DNA of 64,000 bases from an uncultured Alistipes sp. (GCA_938014215.1 CALLRW010000007.1:1-64000), one strand, 5' to 3'. Shown: positions 53,786-62,997, numbered from the stretch's first letter. The notes: generated by a model not told the origin, from the sequence alone. Program-made: numbers and translations.

Positions 53786-54226
53786 TCAGTCGTCGATCTC
53801 AAGTACCTGGAAATCACGGTTAAACTTCACCTCCAGACCGTTCGACAGCTCCACCTCCCAGGTGTAGCGTCCACGCTCGATCTTGCGAATCGTCTGCCCG
53901 ACGAAGTGCTTGGAGACATAATCGGTGATCTGAGCCGGGACGATCGATGCCGGAACGGCCTCGTACCTGCGCTCAACGGCCGACCACTCACCCTTGCTGT
54001 CGAACTCGACCTCCGTACGGTCGGTATAGGTCACGTCGTACTCCGAACCGATCAGTTTGGGATCCTCGACGGCATAGGCCAGCGTGAGACCCGAGAAGTG
54101 GCTCTTCAGGAACTCCTGCGCCGCCGCGGGGAGCTTGTCGATCGTGATCGGACGTTCACGGTTGTCGGCCTGCGAGGCGGTGACACCGGCGATGAGAAGG
54201 GCAGCTGCGAGAAGGATCTTTTTCAT
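53786..54226 (-). CDS. Periplasmic PepSY-like protein (PF11396 type)
   Basis: 146 aa. Sec signal (MKKILLAAALLIAGVTASQA), then two PepSY-like halves: ITIDKLPAAAQEFLKSHFSG ... YDVTYTDRTEVEFDSKGEW and VPASIVPAQITDYVSKHFVGQ ... YTWEVELSNGLEVKFNRDF. The same strand-helix unit occurs twice, as expected of the putative beta-lactamase-inhibitor-like PepSY family of Bacteroidota, whose function is unknown. Confidence 0.82.
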   Translation of the reverse strand: MKKILLAAALLIAGVTASQADNRERPITIDKLPAAAQEFLKSHFSGLTLAYAVEDPKLIGSEYDVTYTDRTEVEFDSKGEWSAVERRYEAVPASIVPAQITDYVSKHFVGQTIRKIERGRYTWEVELSNGLEVKFNRDFQVLEIDD

Positions 54227-54374
54227 GGTTTAAATGGTTTTTAAGTTGAACATTCGTTTTTGATGACGATACAAAGGTCCGCAACAAATCTGAACGGAAT
54301 CTAAAATCAACCGCCATACCACCTTTTTTCCACAAAAATTTCACCAAACACCCCTTCCGGCCCCCTGCGGAGGG

Positions 54375-55043
54375 TCACTCACCGGCCCGAAGCGCCTCCA
54401 ACTGCTCGACGTCCAGCCGCGGATCCCACCGGCACGGAGAGCCGTAGACCTCCTCCACCGCCCGGAGATACTCCCCGATCGGCATCAACCCCATCGCGTC
54501 GCGCAGCGAATCGAGCCTTGCGGGCTCCTCCACCGGCCAGAGCCAGCACTGCCGCTCCATGCGCGACGAATCTCCCTCGACCATCCGCGTGAAGGAGACG
54601 GTCTGCGTACCGTAGCGCTGCGGACGCTTCTCGCGCATCAGCATCCGGTCGAGCAGCGTCGCATAGCTCGATTTCGAGACCCGGCCGGCCGCCATCTGCT
54701 CCTCGATCAGGGGCATCCAGCGCCGCTGCATCTCCAGATCGGCATGGTCGATCACCAGCCAGATCGTTTCGCTCGCCTCATCGGAGATCCCTTCGGGCCA
54801 TCCGTCCCCCTCCAGCAGATCGGAGACCACACGCTGGTTCTCCGCATCGACCGCCTGCATCCGGGCGTAGGCCGCCATCAGCGAATCGACTGCCGGCGGC
54901 ATCTGCTGTGACAGGCGGACCACCTCCTCACGCACCGCCTGATCGCGGTCGTGCACCACCCGCAGCAGCGAATCGAGATCCTGCGCCGCAAGATTGAGGC
55001 TCCATCCGAGAAGCCCGGCCAGCAAAATGAAGATACGTTTCAT
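54375..55043 (-). CDS. Secreted DUF6624-like protein
   Basis: 222 aa with a Sec signal (MKRIFILLAGLLGWSLNLAAQ). The mature part is mainly helical: DLDSLLRVVHDRDQAVREEVVRLSQ, then WLVIDHADLEMQRRWMPLIEEQM and PVEEPARLDSLRDAMGLMPIGEYL. The core DHADLEMQRRWMPLI is the pattern of DUF6624, found in Bacteroidota and other secreted proteins without known role. ATG 55043 is preferred over in-frame starts upstream because the signal starts there. Confidence 0.7.
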   Translation of the reverse strand: MKRIFILLAGLLGWSLNLAAQDLDSLLRVVHDRDQAVREEVVRLSQQMPPAVDSLMAAYARMQAVDAENQRVVSDLLEGDGWPEGISDEASETIWLVIDHADLEMQRRWMPLIEEQMAAGRVSKSSYATLLDRMLMREKRPQRYGTQTVSFTRMVEGDSSRMERQCWLWPVEEPARLDSLRDAMGLMPIGEYLRAVEEVYGSPCRWDPRLDVEQLEALRAGE

Positions 55044-55085
55044 GGTAAACGGTATTGAATCGGTACGACAAAAGGTTTCTGAAAA

Positions 55086-55134
55086 CAAAAAATCCCCCAA
55101 GGAGGTTGCCGGAGCACACCTTCTTCGGGGATTT
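55086..55134 (-). terminator. Terminator of the ribosomal-protein operon
   Basis: On the minus strand AAATCCCC-GAAGAAGG / CCTCCTT-GGGGGATTT with a 15-base loop and a T run, about 60 bases after the rplQ stop. Confidence 0.85.
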
Positions 55135-55192
55135 CGAACCACAGGTCGGAGCGGGAAATCCTGAGATTCCCCCCCCCTCCACCTGCGTGGAA

Positions 55193-55771
55193 TTACATCT
55201 TCTTACCCACGTTGGTCTTCTTGGCAACCTTCGGAGCAGCCGACTTGGCGGCCGTAGCCTTGGGAGCCTTCGGGGCGGCCTTCTTGGCCTCGCCCTCGAC
55301 CACCGTAGCGTCTTCTACGGCGTCGGTCTTCTTTGCAGCGCTCTTGCGCGAACGACGCGTCTTGGGCTTCGCCTCCGTAGCGGCAGCCGGCGTGATACCG
55401 AGCGTGTAGGCCTCGTTGAAGTCCACGAACTCGATGATGCACATCTCGGCACCGTCACCCAGACGGAAACCGGTCTTCAGGATACGCGTGTAACCTCCCG
55501 GACGCTCGGCAATCTTCGGGGCGATCGTACGGAAGAGTTCCGTCACGGCCTCCTTCTGCTTCAGGTACGAGAATACGATACGGCGCGAGTGGGTCGTGTC
55601 CTCCTTCGACTTGGTAACCAGAGGCTCTACGAACATCCGTACGGCCTTGGCCTTCGCAACGGTGGTTTCGATGCGCTTGTGCAGAATCAGCGACGATGCC
55701 ATGTTCGAAAGCAGGGCCTTGCGGTGACCTGCCTGACGGCCGAGGTGGTTATAATTCTTATTGTGTCTCAT
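55193..55771 (-). CDS. rplQ: 50S ribosomal protein L17
   Basis: 192 aa. The core (1-115: MRHNKNYNHLGRQAGHRKALL, RIETTVAKAKAVRMFVEPLV) is L17. A tail of about 70 residues rich in Ala/Lys/Glu (residues 125-192) is longer than the E. coli protein (127) but usual in Bacteroidota. Last gene of the operon, 4 bases after rpoA. Confidence 0.97.
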   Translation of the reverse strand: MRHNKNYNHLGRQAGHRKALLSNMASSLILHKRIETTVAKAKAVRMFVEPLVTKSKEDTTHSRRIVFSYLKQKEAVTELFRTIAPKIAERPGGYTRILKTGFRLGDGAEMCIIEFVDFNEAYTLGITPAAATEAKPKTRRSRKSAAKKTDAVEDATVVEGEAKKAAPKAPKATAAKSAAPKVAKKTNVGKKM

Positions 55772-55775
55772 TTAA

Positions 55776-56768
55776 TTAATCTTTGTCAAGTTTGTAGATT
55801 GATACGTCCATTCCGAACTTCAGGTTCAGCGAGGCCAGAAGCTCGTCAAGCTCCGTGAGCGACTTCTTGCCGAAGTTGCGGAACTTCAGCAGGTCGTTGC
55901 GGTTGAGCTTCACCAGATCGCCAACCGTATCCACGTCGGCAGCCTTCAGACAGTTCAGGGCGCGGACGCTGAGGTCCTGATCCGAGAGCTTCGTCTTCAG
56001 CAGCTGGCGCATGTGGAGCACATCCTCGTCGAACTCTTCCGTACCGTTCGTGTCTTCCATGTTGACGGTGATCTTCTCGTCCGAGAAGAGCATGAAGTGC
56101 TGGATGAGGATCTTGGCGGCCTCTTTGAGAGCCTCTTTGGGGTGAATCGACCCGTCGGTAGTAATTTCCAAATTCAGCTTCTCGTAGTCGGTCTTCTGCT
56201 CGACACGGTAGTTCTCGATCGAGTACTTCACGTTCTTGATCGGCGTGAAGATCGAATCGATCGGGAGCGTTCCGAACTCGCAGTCGGCAGGCGTGTTCTC
56301 CTCGGCGGGAACATAACCACGACCCTTGCCGATCGTGAGCGTCATCTGCATCTTCGTTCCCGGGGCCAAGTGACAGATCACCAGGTCGGGATTGAGGACC
56401 TTGAAGAACGACAGGTAATTCGAGATATATCCGGCAGTCAGCTCCGTAACACCCGCAACGTTAATGGACACTTTCTCGGCATCCTGATTATCGACTGTGC
56501 GGATAAAGCGAACCTGCTTCAGATTGAGGATGATGTTCAACATATCCTCCATCACACCGGGGATAGCGGCAAACTCGTGATCGACACCGGCGACCTTGAC
56601 AGTCGTGATCGCGTAGCCCTCGAGCGACGAGAGCAGGATCCGACGCAAAGCGTTACCGACAGTCATGCCGAATCCGGGCTCCAGCGGTCGGAACTCGAAC
56701 TTTCCGAACGACGAAGTGGACTCAAGCATAATAACCTTCTCAGGTTTCTGGAATGCTAATATTGCCAT
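55776..56768 (-). CDS. rpoA: RNA polymerase alpha subunit
   Basis: 330 aa: N-terminal assembly domain (EFRPLEPGFGMTVGNALRRILLSSLEGYA) and C-terminal domain (about 255-325: LSVRALNCLKAADVDTVGDLVKLNRNDLLKFRNFGKKSLTEL). It nucleates RNAP assembly and contacts UP elements and activators. Conserved place between rpsD and rplQ. Confidence 0.98.
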   Translation of the reverse strand: MAILAFQKPEKVIMLESTSSFGKFEFRPLEPGFGMTVGNALRRILLSSLEGYAITTVKVAGVDHEFAAIPGVMEDMLNIILNLKQVRFIRTVDNQDAEKVSINVAGVTELTAGYISNYLSFFKVLNPDLVICHLAPGTKMQMTLTIGKGRGYVPAEENTPADCEFGTLPIDSIFTPIKNVKYSIENYRVEQKTDYEKLNLEITTDGSIHPKEALKEAAKILIQHFMLFSDEKITVNMEDTNGTEEFDEDVLHMRQLLKTKLSDQDLSVRALNCLKAADVDTVGDLVKLNRNDLLKFRNFGKKSLTELDELLASLNLKFGMDVSIYKLDKD

Positions 56769-56791
56769 AATTGCGTGAATTTGTTTAATTA

Positions 56792-57400
56792 CTACTTCGA
56801 GTACAACTCGACGATAAGCTGCTCCTTGATGTTTTCGGGGATCTCCTCACGCTCGGGCTTCTGGAGGAACTTGCCGCTCATCGTGGCGTTGTCCCACTCC
56901 AGCCACGAGTAGCGGCTCTTCGACGAGCCGGCCAGAGATGCCGTGATTACTTCGAGGCTCTTCGACTTTTCGCGAACCGACACGATGTCACCCGCACGCA
57001 GCGAGTAGGACGGAATGTTCACTACATTGCCGTTGACGCAGATGTGGCAGTGCGATACCAGCTGACGGGCAGCCGCACGCGTCGGGGCGATACCCAGACG
57101 GTAAACGACGTTGTCCAGACGGCACTCGAGCAGCTTCAGCAGGTTCTCACCCGTGATACCGCCCATACGGGCTGCCTGCTCATACGTACGCGAGAACTGC
57201 TTCTCGAGCAGTCCGTACGTGAACTTGGCCTTCTGCTTCTCGTTCAACTGCGTGCCGTACTCCGACACCTTCTTGCGCTTGCGCGCCAGACCGTGCTGTC
57301 CAGGGGGTACATTGCGCTTCTCGAGCACCTTGTCCGCACCATAGATAGCTTCGCCGAAACGACGGGCGATTTTCGATTTAGGTCCTATGTATTTTCCCAT
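56792..57400 (-). CDS. rpsD: 30S ribosomal protein S4
   Basis: 202 aa. MGKYIGPKSKIARRFGEAIYG start, S4 RNA-binding domain (LECRLDNVVYRLGIAPTRAAARQLVSHCHICVNG). It initiates 30S assembly and, in many bacteria, represses its own operon translation. No zinc-finger Cys cluster at the N-terminus, so it is the zinc-independent form. Confidence 0.98.
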   Translation of the reverse strand: MGKYIGPKSKIARRFGEAIYGADKVLEKRNVPPGQHGLARKRKKVSEYGTQLNEKQKAKFTYGLLEKQFSRTYEQAARMGGITGENLLKLLECRLDNVVYRLGIAPTRAAARQLVSHCHICVNGNVVNIPSYSLRAGDIVSVREKSKSLEVITASLAGSSKSRYSWLEWDNATMSGKFLQKPEREEIPENIKEQLIVELYSK

Positions 57401-57451
57401 TTTTGTGACTATTTAATAAATCCTGTAAATAATGCCTTTCCGAAGCGGTAA

Positions 57452-57841
57452 TTATACACGACGACGGTTGGGAGCACGGCAGCCATTGTGCGGCAGCGGA
57501 GTGACGTCGATGATCTCCATCACCTCGATACCTGCACCGTGGATCGTACGCACGGCCGACTCGCGGCCTGCACCGGGACCTTTGACATAGACCTTCACCT
57601 TGCGCAGACCCATGTCGTAAGCGACCTTGGCGCAATCGGCGGCCGAAGTCTGGGCGGCATACGGAGTATTCTTCTTCGAACCACGGAATCCCATCTTACC
57701 GGCCGACGACCAGCTGATGACATCACCCACCTCGTTGGTGATGGTGATGATTACGTTGTTGAAAGTGGAGTGTACGTAGGCGTTACCCACGGCACCGACC
57801 TTAACAACCTTCTTCTTAACTGTTCCAGTTTTCTTTGCCAT
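57452..57841 (-). CDS. rpsK: 30S ribosomal protein S11
   Basis: 129 aa. S11 blocks AYVHSTFNNVIITITNEVGDVISWSSAGKMGF and VRTIHGAGIEVMEIIDVTPLPHNGCRAPNRRRV. Part of the 30S platform, near the mRNA exit channel. Basic C-terminal end ideal for S11. Confidence 0.98.
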   Translation of the reverse strand: MAKKTGTVKKKVVKVGAVGNAYVHSTFNNVIITITNEVGDVISWSSAGKMGFRGSKKNTPYAAQTSAADCAKVAYDMGLRKVKVYVKGPGAGRESAVRTIHGAGIEVMEIIDVTPLPHNGCRAPNRRRV

Positions 57842-57854
57842 AATTCTCTAAAGA

Positions 57855-58235
57855 TTACTTCGTTGCCTTTTTCTTGTTTGCGACGGTCTTCTTGCGGCCC
57901 TTGCGGGTACGTGCGTTGTTTTTGGTCGACTGACCGCGGACGGGAAGACCCAGACGGTGACGGATACCACGGTAGCAACCGATATCCATCAGTCGTTTGA
58001 TGTTCAGCTGAACCATCGAGCGGCACTCGCCCTCGACCTTGAGTCCCATTTCCGAGATCTTCGAACGGATTGCGCCGACCTGTTCATCGGTCCAATCCTG
58101 AACCTTGACGTCGTAGCTGATGCCTGCGGCGTCGAGAATCTGACGAGCCGTCGAACGACCGATTCCGTAAATATACGTCAGGCCGATCTCGCCTCTTTTA
58201 TTTTTCGGTAAATCTACACCGACAATACGTGCCAT
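57855..58235 (-). CDS. rpsM: 30S ribosomal protein S13
   Basis: 126 aa. Begins MARIVGVDLPKNKRGEIGLTYIYGIG and ends with the basic TKNNARTRKGRKKT tail that contacts P-site tRNA. It bridges the 30S head to the 50S. Confidence 0.98.
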   Translation of the reverse strand: MARIVGVDLPKNKRGEIGLTYIYGIGRSTARQILDAAGISYDVKVQDWTDEQVGAIRSKISEMGLKVEGECRSMVQLNIKRLMDIGCYRGIRHRLGLPVRGQSTKNNARTRKGRKKTVANKKKATK

Positions 58236-58266
58236 ATTGAAACTTTCTCTTTTTTAACTGATTAAA

Positions 58267-58383
58267 CTAACCCTGGCGCATTTTGAACTTGGGATTCTTC
58301 TTGCAAATCACGTAGAGCTTGCCCTTACGCTTTACAATCTTGCAATCCTCGCTTCTCTTCTTGATGGATGCTTTTACTTTCAT
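58267..58383 (-). CDS. rpmJ: 50S ribosomal protein L36
   Basis: 38 aa, read directly from the bases: MKVKASIKKRSEDCKIVKRK, then GKLYVICKKNPKFKMRQG. Two cysteines (C14 and C27) remain of the zinc-ribbon set, and the position between infA and rpsM is canonical. Too short for most gene calls by length. Confidence 0.95.
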   Translation of the reverse strand: MKVKASIKKRSEDCKIVKRKGKLYVICKKNPKFKMRQG

Positions 58384-58399
58384 TTTTCAAGCGATCTAA

Positions 58400-58618
58400 T
58401 TATTTGTACCGGAAGGAAATCCGCCCCTTCGTAAGGTCATAGGGCGTCATCTCCACTTTAACTTTATCCCCGGGCAGGATCTTGATGTAGTGCATCCGCA
58501 TCTTGCCGGAGATATGCGCGGTGAGCACGTGACCGTTGTCCAGTTCGACGCGGAACATCGCGTTCGACAGGGCTTCGATAATCGTGCCGTCGCGTTCGAT
58601 AGCAGCTTGTTTTGCCAT
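58400..58618 (-). CDS. infA: Translation initiation factor IF-1
   Basis: 72 aa, a single OB-fold: MAKQAAIERDGTIIEALSNA ... KMRMHYIKILPGDKVKVEMTPYDLTKGRISFRYK. It blocks the A site during initiation. 6 bases after map. Confidence 0.98.
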   Translation of the reverse strand: MAKQAAIERDGTIIEALSNAMFRVELDNGHVLTAHISGKMRMHYIKILPGDKVKVEMTPYDLTKGRISFRYK

Positions 58619-58624
58619 AGAGTT

Positions 58625-59401
58625 TCAGTTGTTAATTGCCTGTTCGATGATACTGAAGTCCGTAAGGACATCGGGGCCCGACTTGCGAACCGCCACGGCA
58701 AACTCGTAGTGAGCCGCCGGCTTGCGGTCACGCGTGCGGACCGTCCAGCCATCCCGTTCAAATACCACCGCTTTGGTCCCCATGTTGATCATGGGTTCGA
58801 TGCAGATGACCATGCCCTCCTTGAGCAGCGGGCCTCTGCCTCGTGCGCCGTAATTGGGTACACCCGGGTCTTCGTGCATCTTCCGACCCAATCCGTGACC
58901 CTCCAGTTCGCGCACCACGCCGTAGCCGAAGCTTTCGGCGTACTCCTGCACGGCTGCCGACACGTCGCCTACGCGGTTGCCGGCCTTCGCCTGTGCCGTA
59001 CCCTTATGCAGAGCTTCTTTGGTGACCTCCATAAGTTGCCGAACCTCGGGGGCAACTTCTCCAACGGCGAACGTATAAGCCGAATCACCAACAAACCCCT
59101 TCATAAACGTACCACAATCGACCGAAACGATGTCACCCTCCTTGAGGATGCATTTCGAGGATGGGATACCGTGAACCACCTGCTCGTTGACCGAGATGCA
59201 CAACGATGCAGGATATCCCTGATATCCGAGGAAAGCGGGTACTGCCCCGTGCGACCGGATAAACTCCTCGGCTATACGGTCCAACTCCAGGGTCGAGATC
59301 CCCGGACGGATGTGACGCCCCACTTCCGCCAGGGTCTTCGACACCAGAATATTGTTCTCGCGGAGCAATTCAATCTCCTCGTCTGTTTTCAAATAGATCA
59401 T
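58625..59401 (-). CDS. map: Type I methionine aminopeptidase
   Basis: 258 aa, pita-bread fold. Metal ligands Asp in SVDCGT and GDSAYT, His in GHGLGRKMHEDP, Glu in ICIEPMIN and Glu in HYEFAV. It removes the initiator Met from nascent proteins. Its place between secY and infA is usual in Bacteroidota. Confidence 0.97.
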   Translation of the reverse strand: MIYLKTDEEIELLRENNILVSKTLAEVGRHIRPGISTLELDRIAEEFIRSHGAVPAFLGYQGYPASLCISVNEQVVHGIPSSKCILKEGDIVSVDCGTFMKGFVGDSAYTFAVGEVAPEVRQLMEVTKEALHKGTAQAKAGNRVGDVSAAVQEYAESFGYGVVRELEGHGLGRKMHEDPGVPNYGARGRGPLLKEGMVICIEPMINMGTKAVVFERDGWTVRTRDRKPAAHYEFAVAVRKSGPDVLTDFSIIEQAINN

Positions 59402-59432
59402 TATCTCTGATAATAACTCTTCGGAAAAACTC

Positions 59433-60809
59433 CTAATGACGACCCTGGATACGTCCGGTCTTCATCAGACCATCGTAATGGCGCATCAGCAGGTAGCTCT
59501 CGATCTGCTTCAGAGTGTCGAGCACCACGCCGACCATGATCAGCAGCGACGTTCCGCCGTAGAAGTAGGCGAACGACTGCTGAATGCCGAGGAACCGCAT
59601 GGCCAGTGCCGGCAGGATTGCCACGATGGCCAGGAAGAACGACCCGGGGAGCGTGATACGCGTCATGATGGTATCGATGTAGTTCACCGTCTGCTTGCCC
59701 GGCTTTACACCCGGGATGAAGCCGCCGTTGCGCTTCATGTCATCGGCCATCATTTGAGGGTTGATGATAATCGCCGTGTAGAAATAGGTGAAGGCGATCA
59801 CCAGCACTGCCAGCGTAAAGTTGTACCAGAAGCCGGTCATCGAGCTGAAGGCAGCGGCGAAGGCCGTTCCGGAGAAGAGTGCCGGGATGAACATCAGTGC
59901 CTGAGCGAAGATGATCGGCATCACGTTGGCCGCATTCATCTTCAGCGGAATGTACTGACGAACACCTCCGTACTGCTTGTTACCGACAATACGTTTGGCA
60001 TACTGCACAGGCACCTTGCGGACGGCCTGTACCAGGGCAATCGTTGCCATGAAGACAAGGAAGAGCAGAATCAGCTCGACGATGAGCATGATGGCGCTGC
60101 CGGCAGCGGTCTGCAGGCGGGCGTTGACCTCGGCGAGCAGGGCGTGCGGAAGGCGCGCCACGATGCCGATCATGATGATCAGCGAGATACCGTTACCGAT
60201 ACCCTTGTCAGTGATCTTCTCACCAAGCCACATGATGAACATGGTGCCGGCAATGAGGATCGTCGTCGCATAGGCTACGAAGCCGAAAGAGTTGCCGTAG
60301 ACGAACGCACCGGGAACCTGGTGATAGAGGTTGGCGATGTAGGCCGGGCCCTGGAGGATCAGCACGCCGATCGTCAGGAAACGGGTCCACTGGTTCATCT
60401 TGCGGCGGCCGCTCTCACCCTCCTTCTGCATCTTCTGGAAATACGGAATCATCATGCCCATGAGCTGGATGATGATCGAGGCGGTGATGTACGGCATGAC
60501 TCCGAGTGCAAAGATCGCCGCATTGCCAAATGCACCGCCAGAGAATACGTTCAACAGACCCAGAAGTCCGTTACCTTCCAACTGGCTGGCATACGCCGAT
60601 CCCTCTCCCAGGGCGTTGGGATTGATACCCGGAATCACCACGAAACTGCCCAGACGATACACAAGCAGAAGTCCGATCGTGTACAGGACACGCTTGCGGA
60701 GCTCCTCGATCTTGTAGATGTTCTTGAGCGTTTCTACCAATTTCTTGTTGGTCGCCAATAGAGCGATGATCACTATAAAGACGATACCAACAACGAGATA
60801 CTGATTCAT
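59433..60809 (-). CDS. secY: Protein translocase subunit SecY
   Basis: 458 aa with the ten SecY TM helices and the blocks GINPNALGEGSAYASQ, GVMPYITASIIIQLMG, TRFLTIGVLILQGP, GGFIPGVKPGKQT and ILPALAMRFLGI. It forms the Sec channel. An ATG at 60809 (21 bases after the rplO stop) gives an extra hydrophobic stretch MNQYLVVGIVFIVIIALLA before the usual start region KKLVETLKNIYKIEELRKR. A TTG at the KL codon could restore the classical N-terminus. The upstream ATG is the better-placed start. Confidence 0.96.
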   Translation of the reverse strand: MNQYLVVGIVFIVIIALLATNKKLVETLKNIYKIEELRKRVLYTIGLLLVYRLGSFVVIPGINPNALGEGSAYASQLEGNGLLGLLNVFSGGAFGNAAIFALGVMPYITASIIIQLMGMMIPYFQKMQKEGESGRRKMNQWTRFLTIGVLILQGPAYIANLYHQVPGAFVYGNSFGFVAYATTILIAGTMFIMWLGEKITDKGIGNGISLIIMIGIVARLPHALLAEVNARLQTAAGSAIMLIVELILLFLVFMATIALVQAVRKVPVQYAKRIVGNKQYGGVRQYIPLKMNAANVMPIIFAQALMFIPALFSGTAFAAAFSSMTGFWYNFTLAVLVIAFTYFYTAIIINPQMMADDMKRNGGFIPGVKPGKQTVNYIDTIMTRITLPGSFFLAIVAILPALAMRFLGIQQSFAYFYGGTSLLIMVGVVLDTLKQIESYLLMRHYDGLMKTGRIQGRH

Positions 60810-60830
60810 AGTTATCGGGTTCTAAGGTTC

Positions 60831-61277
60831 TTACAGTTTTTCTACGCTACCGCCGGCAGCCGTGATGGCGGCCTCGGCACTCTTCGAGAAGGCGTGAGCC
60901 TTGACGGCAAGAGCCTTCGTCAGAGCACCGTTTCCGAGGATCTTCACCTTGTCGTTCGACGAGATGAAACCTGCAGCGATAAGCGTATCGACCGTAATCT
61001 CCGAAAGCTGCTTCTTGGCAGCCAGGTCTTCGAGTGCACCCAGGTTGATGGCCTTGAACTCGACGCGCTTGAGGTTCGTGAAGCCGAACTTCGGCAGACG
61101 ACGCTGGAGAGGCATCTGACCGCCCTCGAAACCGAGCTTGCGCGAGTAGCCCGAACGCGACTGCGCACCCTTGTGACCACGGGTTGCGGTACCACCGTGC
61201 CCCGAACCGGCACCCCGACCGATTCGCTTGTCGTGGTGCGTTGAACCCTTTGCAGGTTTGAGATTATTGAGTTCCAT
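60831..61277 (-). CDS. rplO: 50S ribosomal protein L15
   Basis: 148 aa. Gly/Arg-rich N-terminus GSTHHDKRIGRGAGSGHGGTATRGHKGAQSRSGYSRK characteristic of L15, then a globular L15 core (about 60-148). Late-assembling 50S protein. Precedes secY. Confidence 0.97.
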   Translation of the reverse strand: MELNNLKPAKGSTHHDKRIGRGAGSGHGGTATRGHKGAQSRSGYSRKLGFEGGQMPLQRRLPKFGFTNLKRVEFKAINLGALEDLAAKKQLSEITVDTLIAAGFISSNDKVKILGNGALTKALAVKAHAFSKSAEAAITAAGGSVEKL

Positions 61278-61305
61278 GTTGCTTGTAAATCGTTAGCCGT
61301 TAAAC

Positions 61306-61491
61306 TTATTGCGCGACGACCTCGACCTTGACGAGGTGCTTCACGCGCTCGATCATACCCTTGATGATCACCGAATCGTCGTGCTCGACGCTGGCGTTGA
61401 TCCGCTTCAGGCCCAGTGCGTCGAGGTTCTTGCACTGACGCTCGGTTGCTCCGATGCGGCTTTTGATCTGGGTGATTTTCAATCTTGCCAT
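61306..61491 (-). CDS. rpmD: 50S ribosomal protein L30
   Basis: 61 aa: MARLKITQIKSRIGATERQC, KNLDALGLKRINASVEHDDS and MIERVKHLVKVEVV, the full short L30 fold. Between rpsE and rplO as usual. Confidence 0.96.
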   Translation of the reverse strand: MARLKITQIKSRIGATERQCKNLDALGLKRINASVEHDDSVIIKGMIERVKHLVKVEVVAQ

Positions 61492-61505
61492 TTCCTTTGG
61501 GAGAA

Positions 61506-62024
61506 TTAACCGTTAAACACCTGGTTCATCGAGATACCGCGTACGCGGGCGATGCTGGCGGCGTCGCGCAGTTCGCAAAGGGCGCCGATGGTGGCCTTCA
61601 CGAGGTTGTGCGGGTTCGACGAGCCCTTGCTCTTTGCCAGCACGTTCTTCACGCCTACCGACTCCAGTACGGCACGCATGGCACCGCCGGCGATGATACC
61701 CGTACCGGGTGCGGCCGGACGAATCATCACGAGCGATCCGTCATAGCGATACTCCTGCTTGTGGGGAATCGTGCCGTTGATAACCGGGATCTTGATGAGG
61801 TTTTTCTTGGCATCCTCGACGCCTTTGGCGATGGCAGCCTGTACCTCCGAAGCCTTGCCCAGGCCGTAACCTACGACGCCGTCCTCGTTGCCCACGACTA
61901 CGATTGCCGAGAAGCTGAACGTACGACCGCCCTTGGTCACCTTGGTAACACGCTGAATGCTTACGAGCCGGTCCTTGAGTTCGAGGTCGCTCGTGCGAAC
62001 TTTCTTTATGTTGGTATTTGCCAT
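61506..62024 (-). CDS. rpsE: 30S ribosomal protein S5
   Basis: 172 aa. Double-stranded RNA-binding-like N-terminal domain (LKDRLVSIQRVTKVTKGGRTFSFSAIVVVGN) and the GIIAGGAMRAVLESVGVKNVLAKS block. It shapes the mRNA entry channel and affects decoding fidelity. No unusual features. Confidence 0.98.
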   Translation of the reverse strand: MANTNIKKVRTSDLELKDRLVSIQRVTKVTKGGRTFSFSAIVVVGNEDGVVGYGLGKASEVQAAIAKGVEDAKKNLIKIPVINGTIPHKQEYRYDGSLVMIRPAAPGTGIIAGGAMRAVLESVGVKNVLAKSKGSSNPHNLVKATIGALCELRDAASIARVRGISMNQVFNG

Positions 62025-62030
62025 GATCGA

Positions 62031-62393
62031 TTAGAATTTAAGACCGCCTTCGCGAGCTGCTTCGGCCAGCTGTTTTACTCTTCCGTGATAGAGGTAACCG
62101 TTACGGTCGAATGCCACGGCCGTGATACCTTTTGCAGCGGCGCGCTCGGCTGCGAGCTTTCCGACGAGGGCAGCGATTTCGCACTTGGTTTTACCCGCAG
62201 CGGCCTCGGCGATCTGCTTGTCAAGCGACGATGCCGTAGCAAGCGTTACGCCGGCCTGGTCATCGATGAACTGCACGTAGATCTGCTTGTTGCTGCGGAA
62301 AACAGTCATACGCGGCTGTTCGGGCGTTCCGCTGACGATTTTGCGGATACGCATCTTGATCCGCTCTCTTCTTTCTATCTTGTTCAGTGACAT
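62031..62393 (-). CDS. rplR: 50S ribosomal protein L18
   Basis: 120 aa: basic N-terminus MSLNKIERRERIKMRIRK, the RMTVFRSNKQIYVQFIDD strand block, and the AFDRNGYLYHGRVKQLAEAAREGGLKF end. It binds 5S rRNA. Confidence 0.98.
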   Translation of the reverse strand: MSLNKIERRERIKMRIRKIVSGTPEQPRMTVFRSNKQIYVQFIDDQAGVTLATASSLDKQIAEAAAGKTKCEIAALVGKLAAERAAAKGITAVAFDRNGYLYHGRVKQLAEAAREGGLKF

Positions 62394-62409
62394 AATTTCA
62401 GACTATTTA

Positions 62410-62997
62410 CTATTTTGCACCAGCGGACTTACCGGCCTTACGACGGAGCTGTTCGCCTACGAACTTGATACCCTTGCCCTTGTAGGGTTCCGGCTTGCGC
62501 AGCGAGCGGAGCTTGGCGGCAACCTGGCCGATGAGCTGCTTGTCGATCGACTTCAGCGTTACGATCGGGTTACCCTTCTTCTCGGTCACGGCCGTTGCGG
62601 TGATCTCCTTCGGCAGGAGGAAGTGGGTATCGTGCGAATAGCCGAGGCTCATCTCGAGCACCTGGCCCTTGACTTCGGCCTTGTAGCCGACGCCGACGAG
62701 CTCCTGCTTGATCTCGTAGCCCTTCGATACGCCGACAACCATGTTGTGGATCAGCGCGCGATAGAGGCCATGCAGCGAGCGGTGACGGGGCTGGTTGGTC
62801 GGACGCGATACGAACACCGCGGGAATCTCCTTGCCCGTGTGGGGATCCGTGTGCGTGCTGACCTCTACCTTGATGTCCGAGTCAACCTTCTGACTCAGCG
62901 ATCCAAGCGGCCCTTTCACGCTTACCGTGTTGTCGGGAGCGACCTCGACGGTGACTCCGGCAGGCAAGTTTACAGGTAATTTACCAATTCTTGACAT
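62410..62997 (-). CDS. rplF: 50S ribosomal protein L6
   Basis: 195 aa. MSRIGKLPVNLPAGVTVEV, two L6 domains, and the C-terminal PEPYKGKGIKFVGEQLRRKAGKSAGAK motif. It lies near the sarcin-ricin loop. Confidence 0.98.
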   Translation of the reverse strand: MSRIGKLPVNLPAGVTVEVAPDNTVSVKGPLGSLSQKVDSDIKVEVSTHTDPHTGKEIPAVFVSRPTNQPRHRSLHGLYRALIHNMVVGVSKGYEIKQELVGVGYKAEVKGQVLEMSLGYSHDTHFLLPKEITATAVTEKKGNPIVTLKSIDKQLIGQVAAKLRSLRKPEPYKGKGIKFVGEQLRRKAGKSAGAK

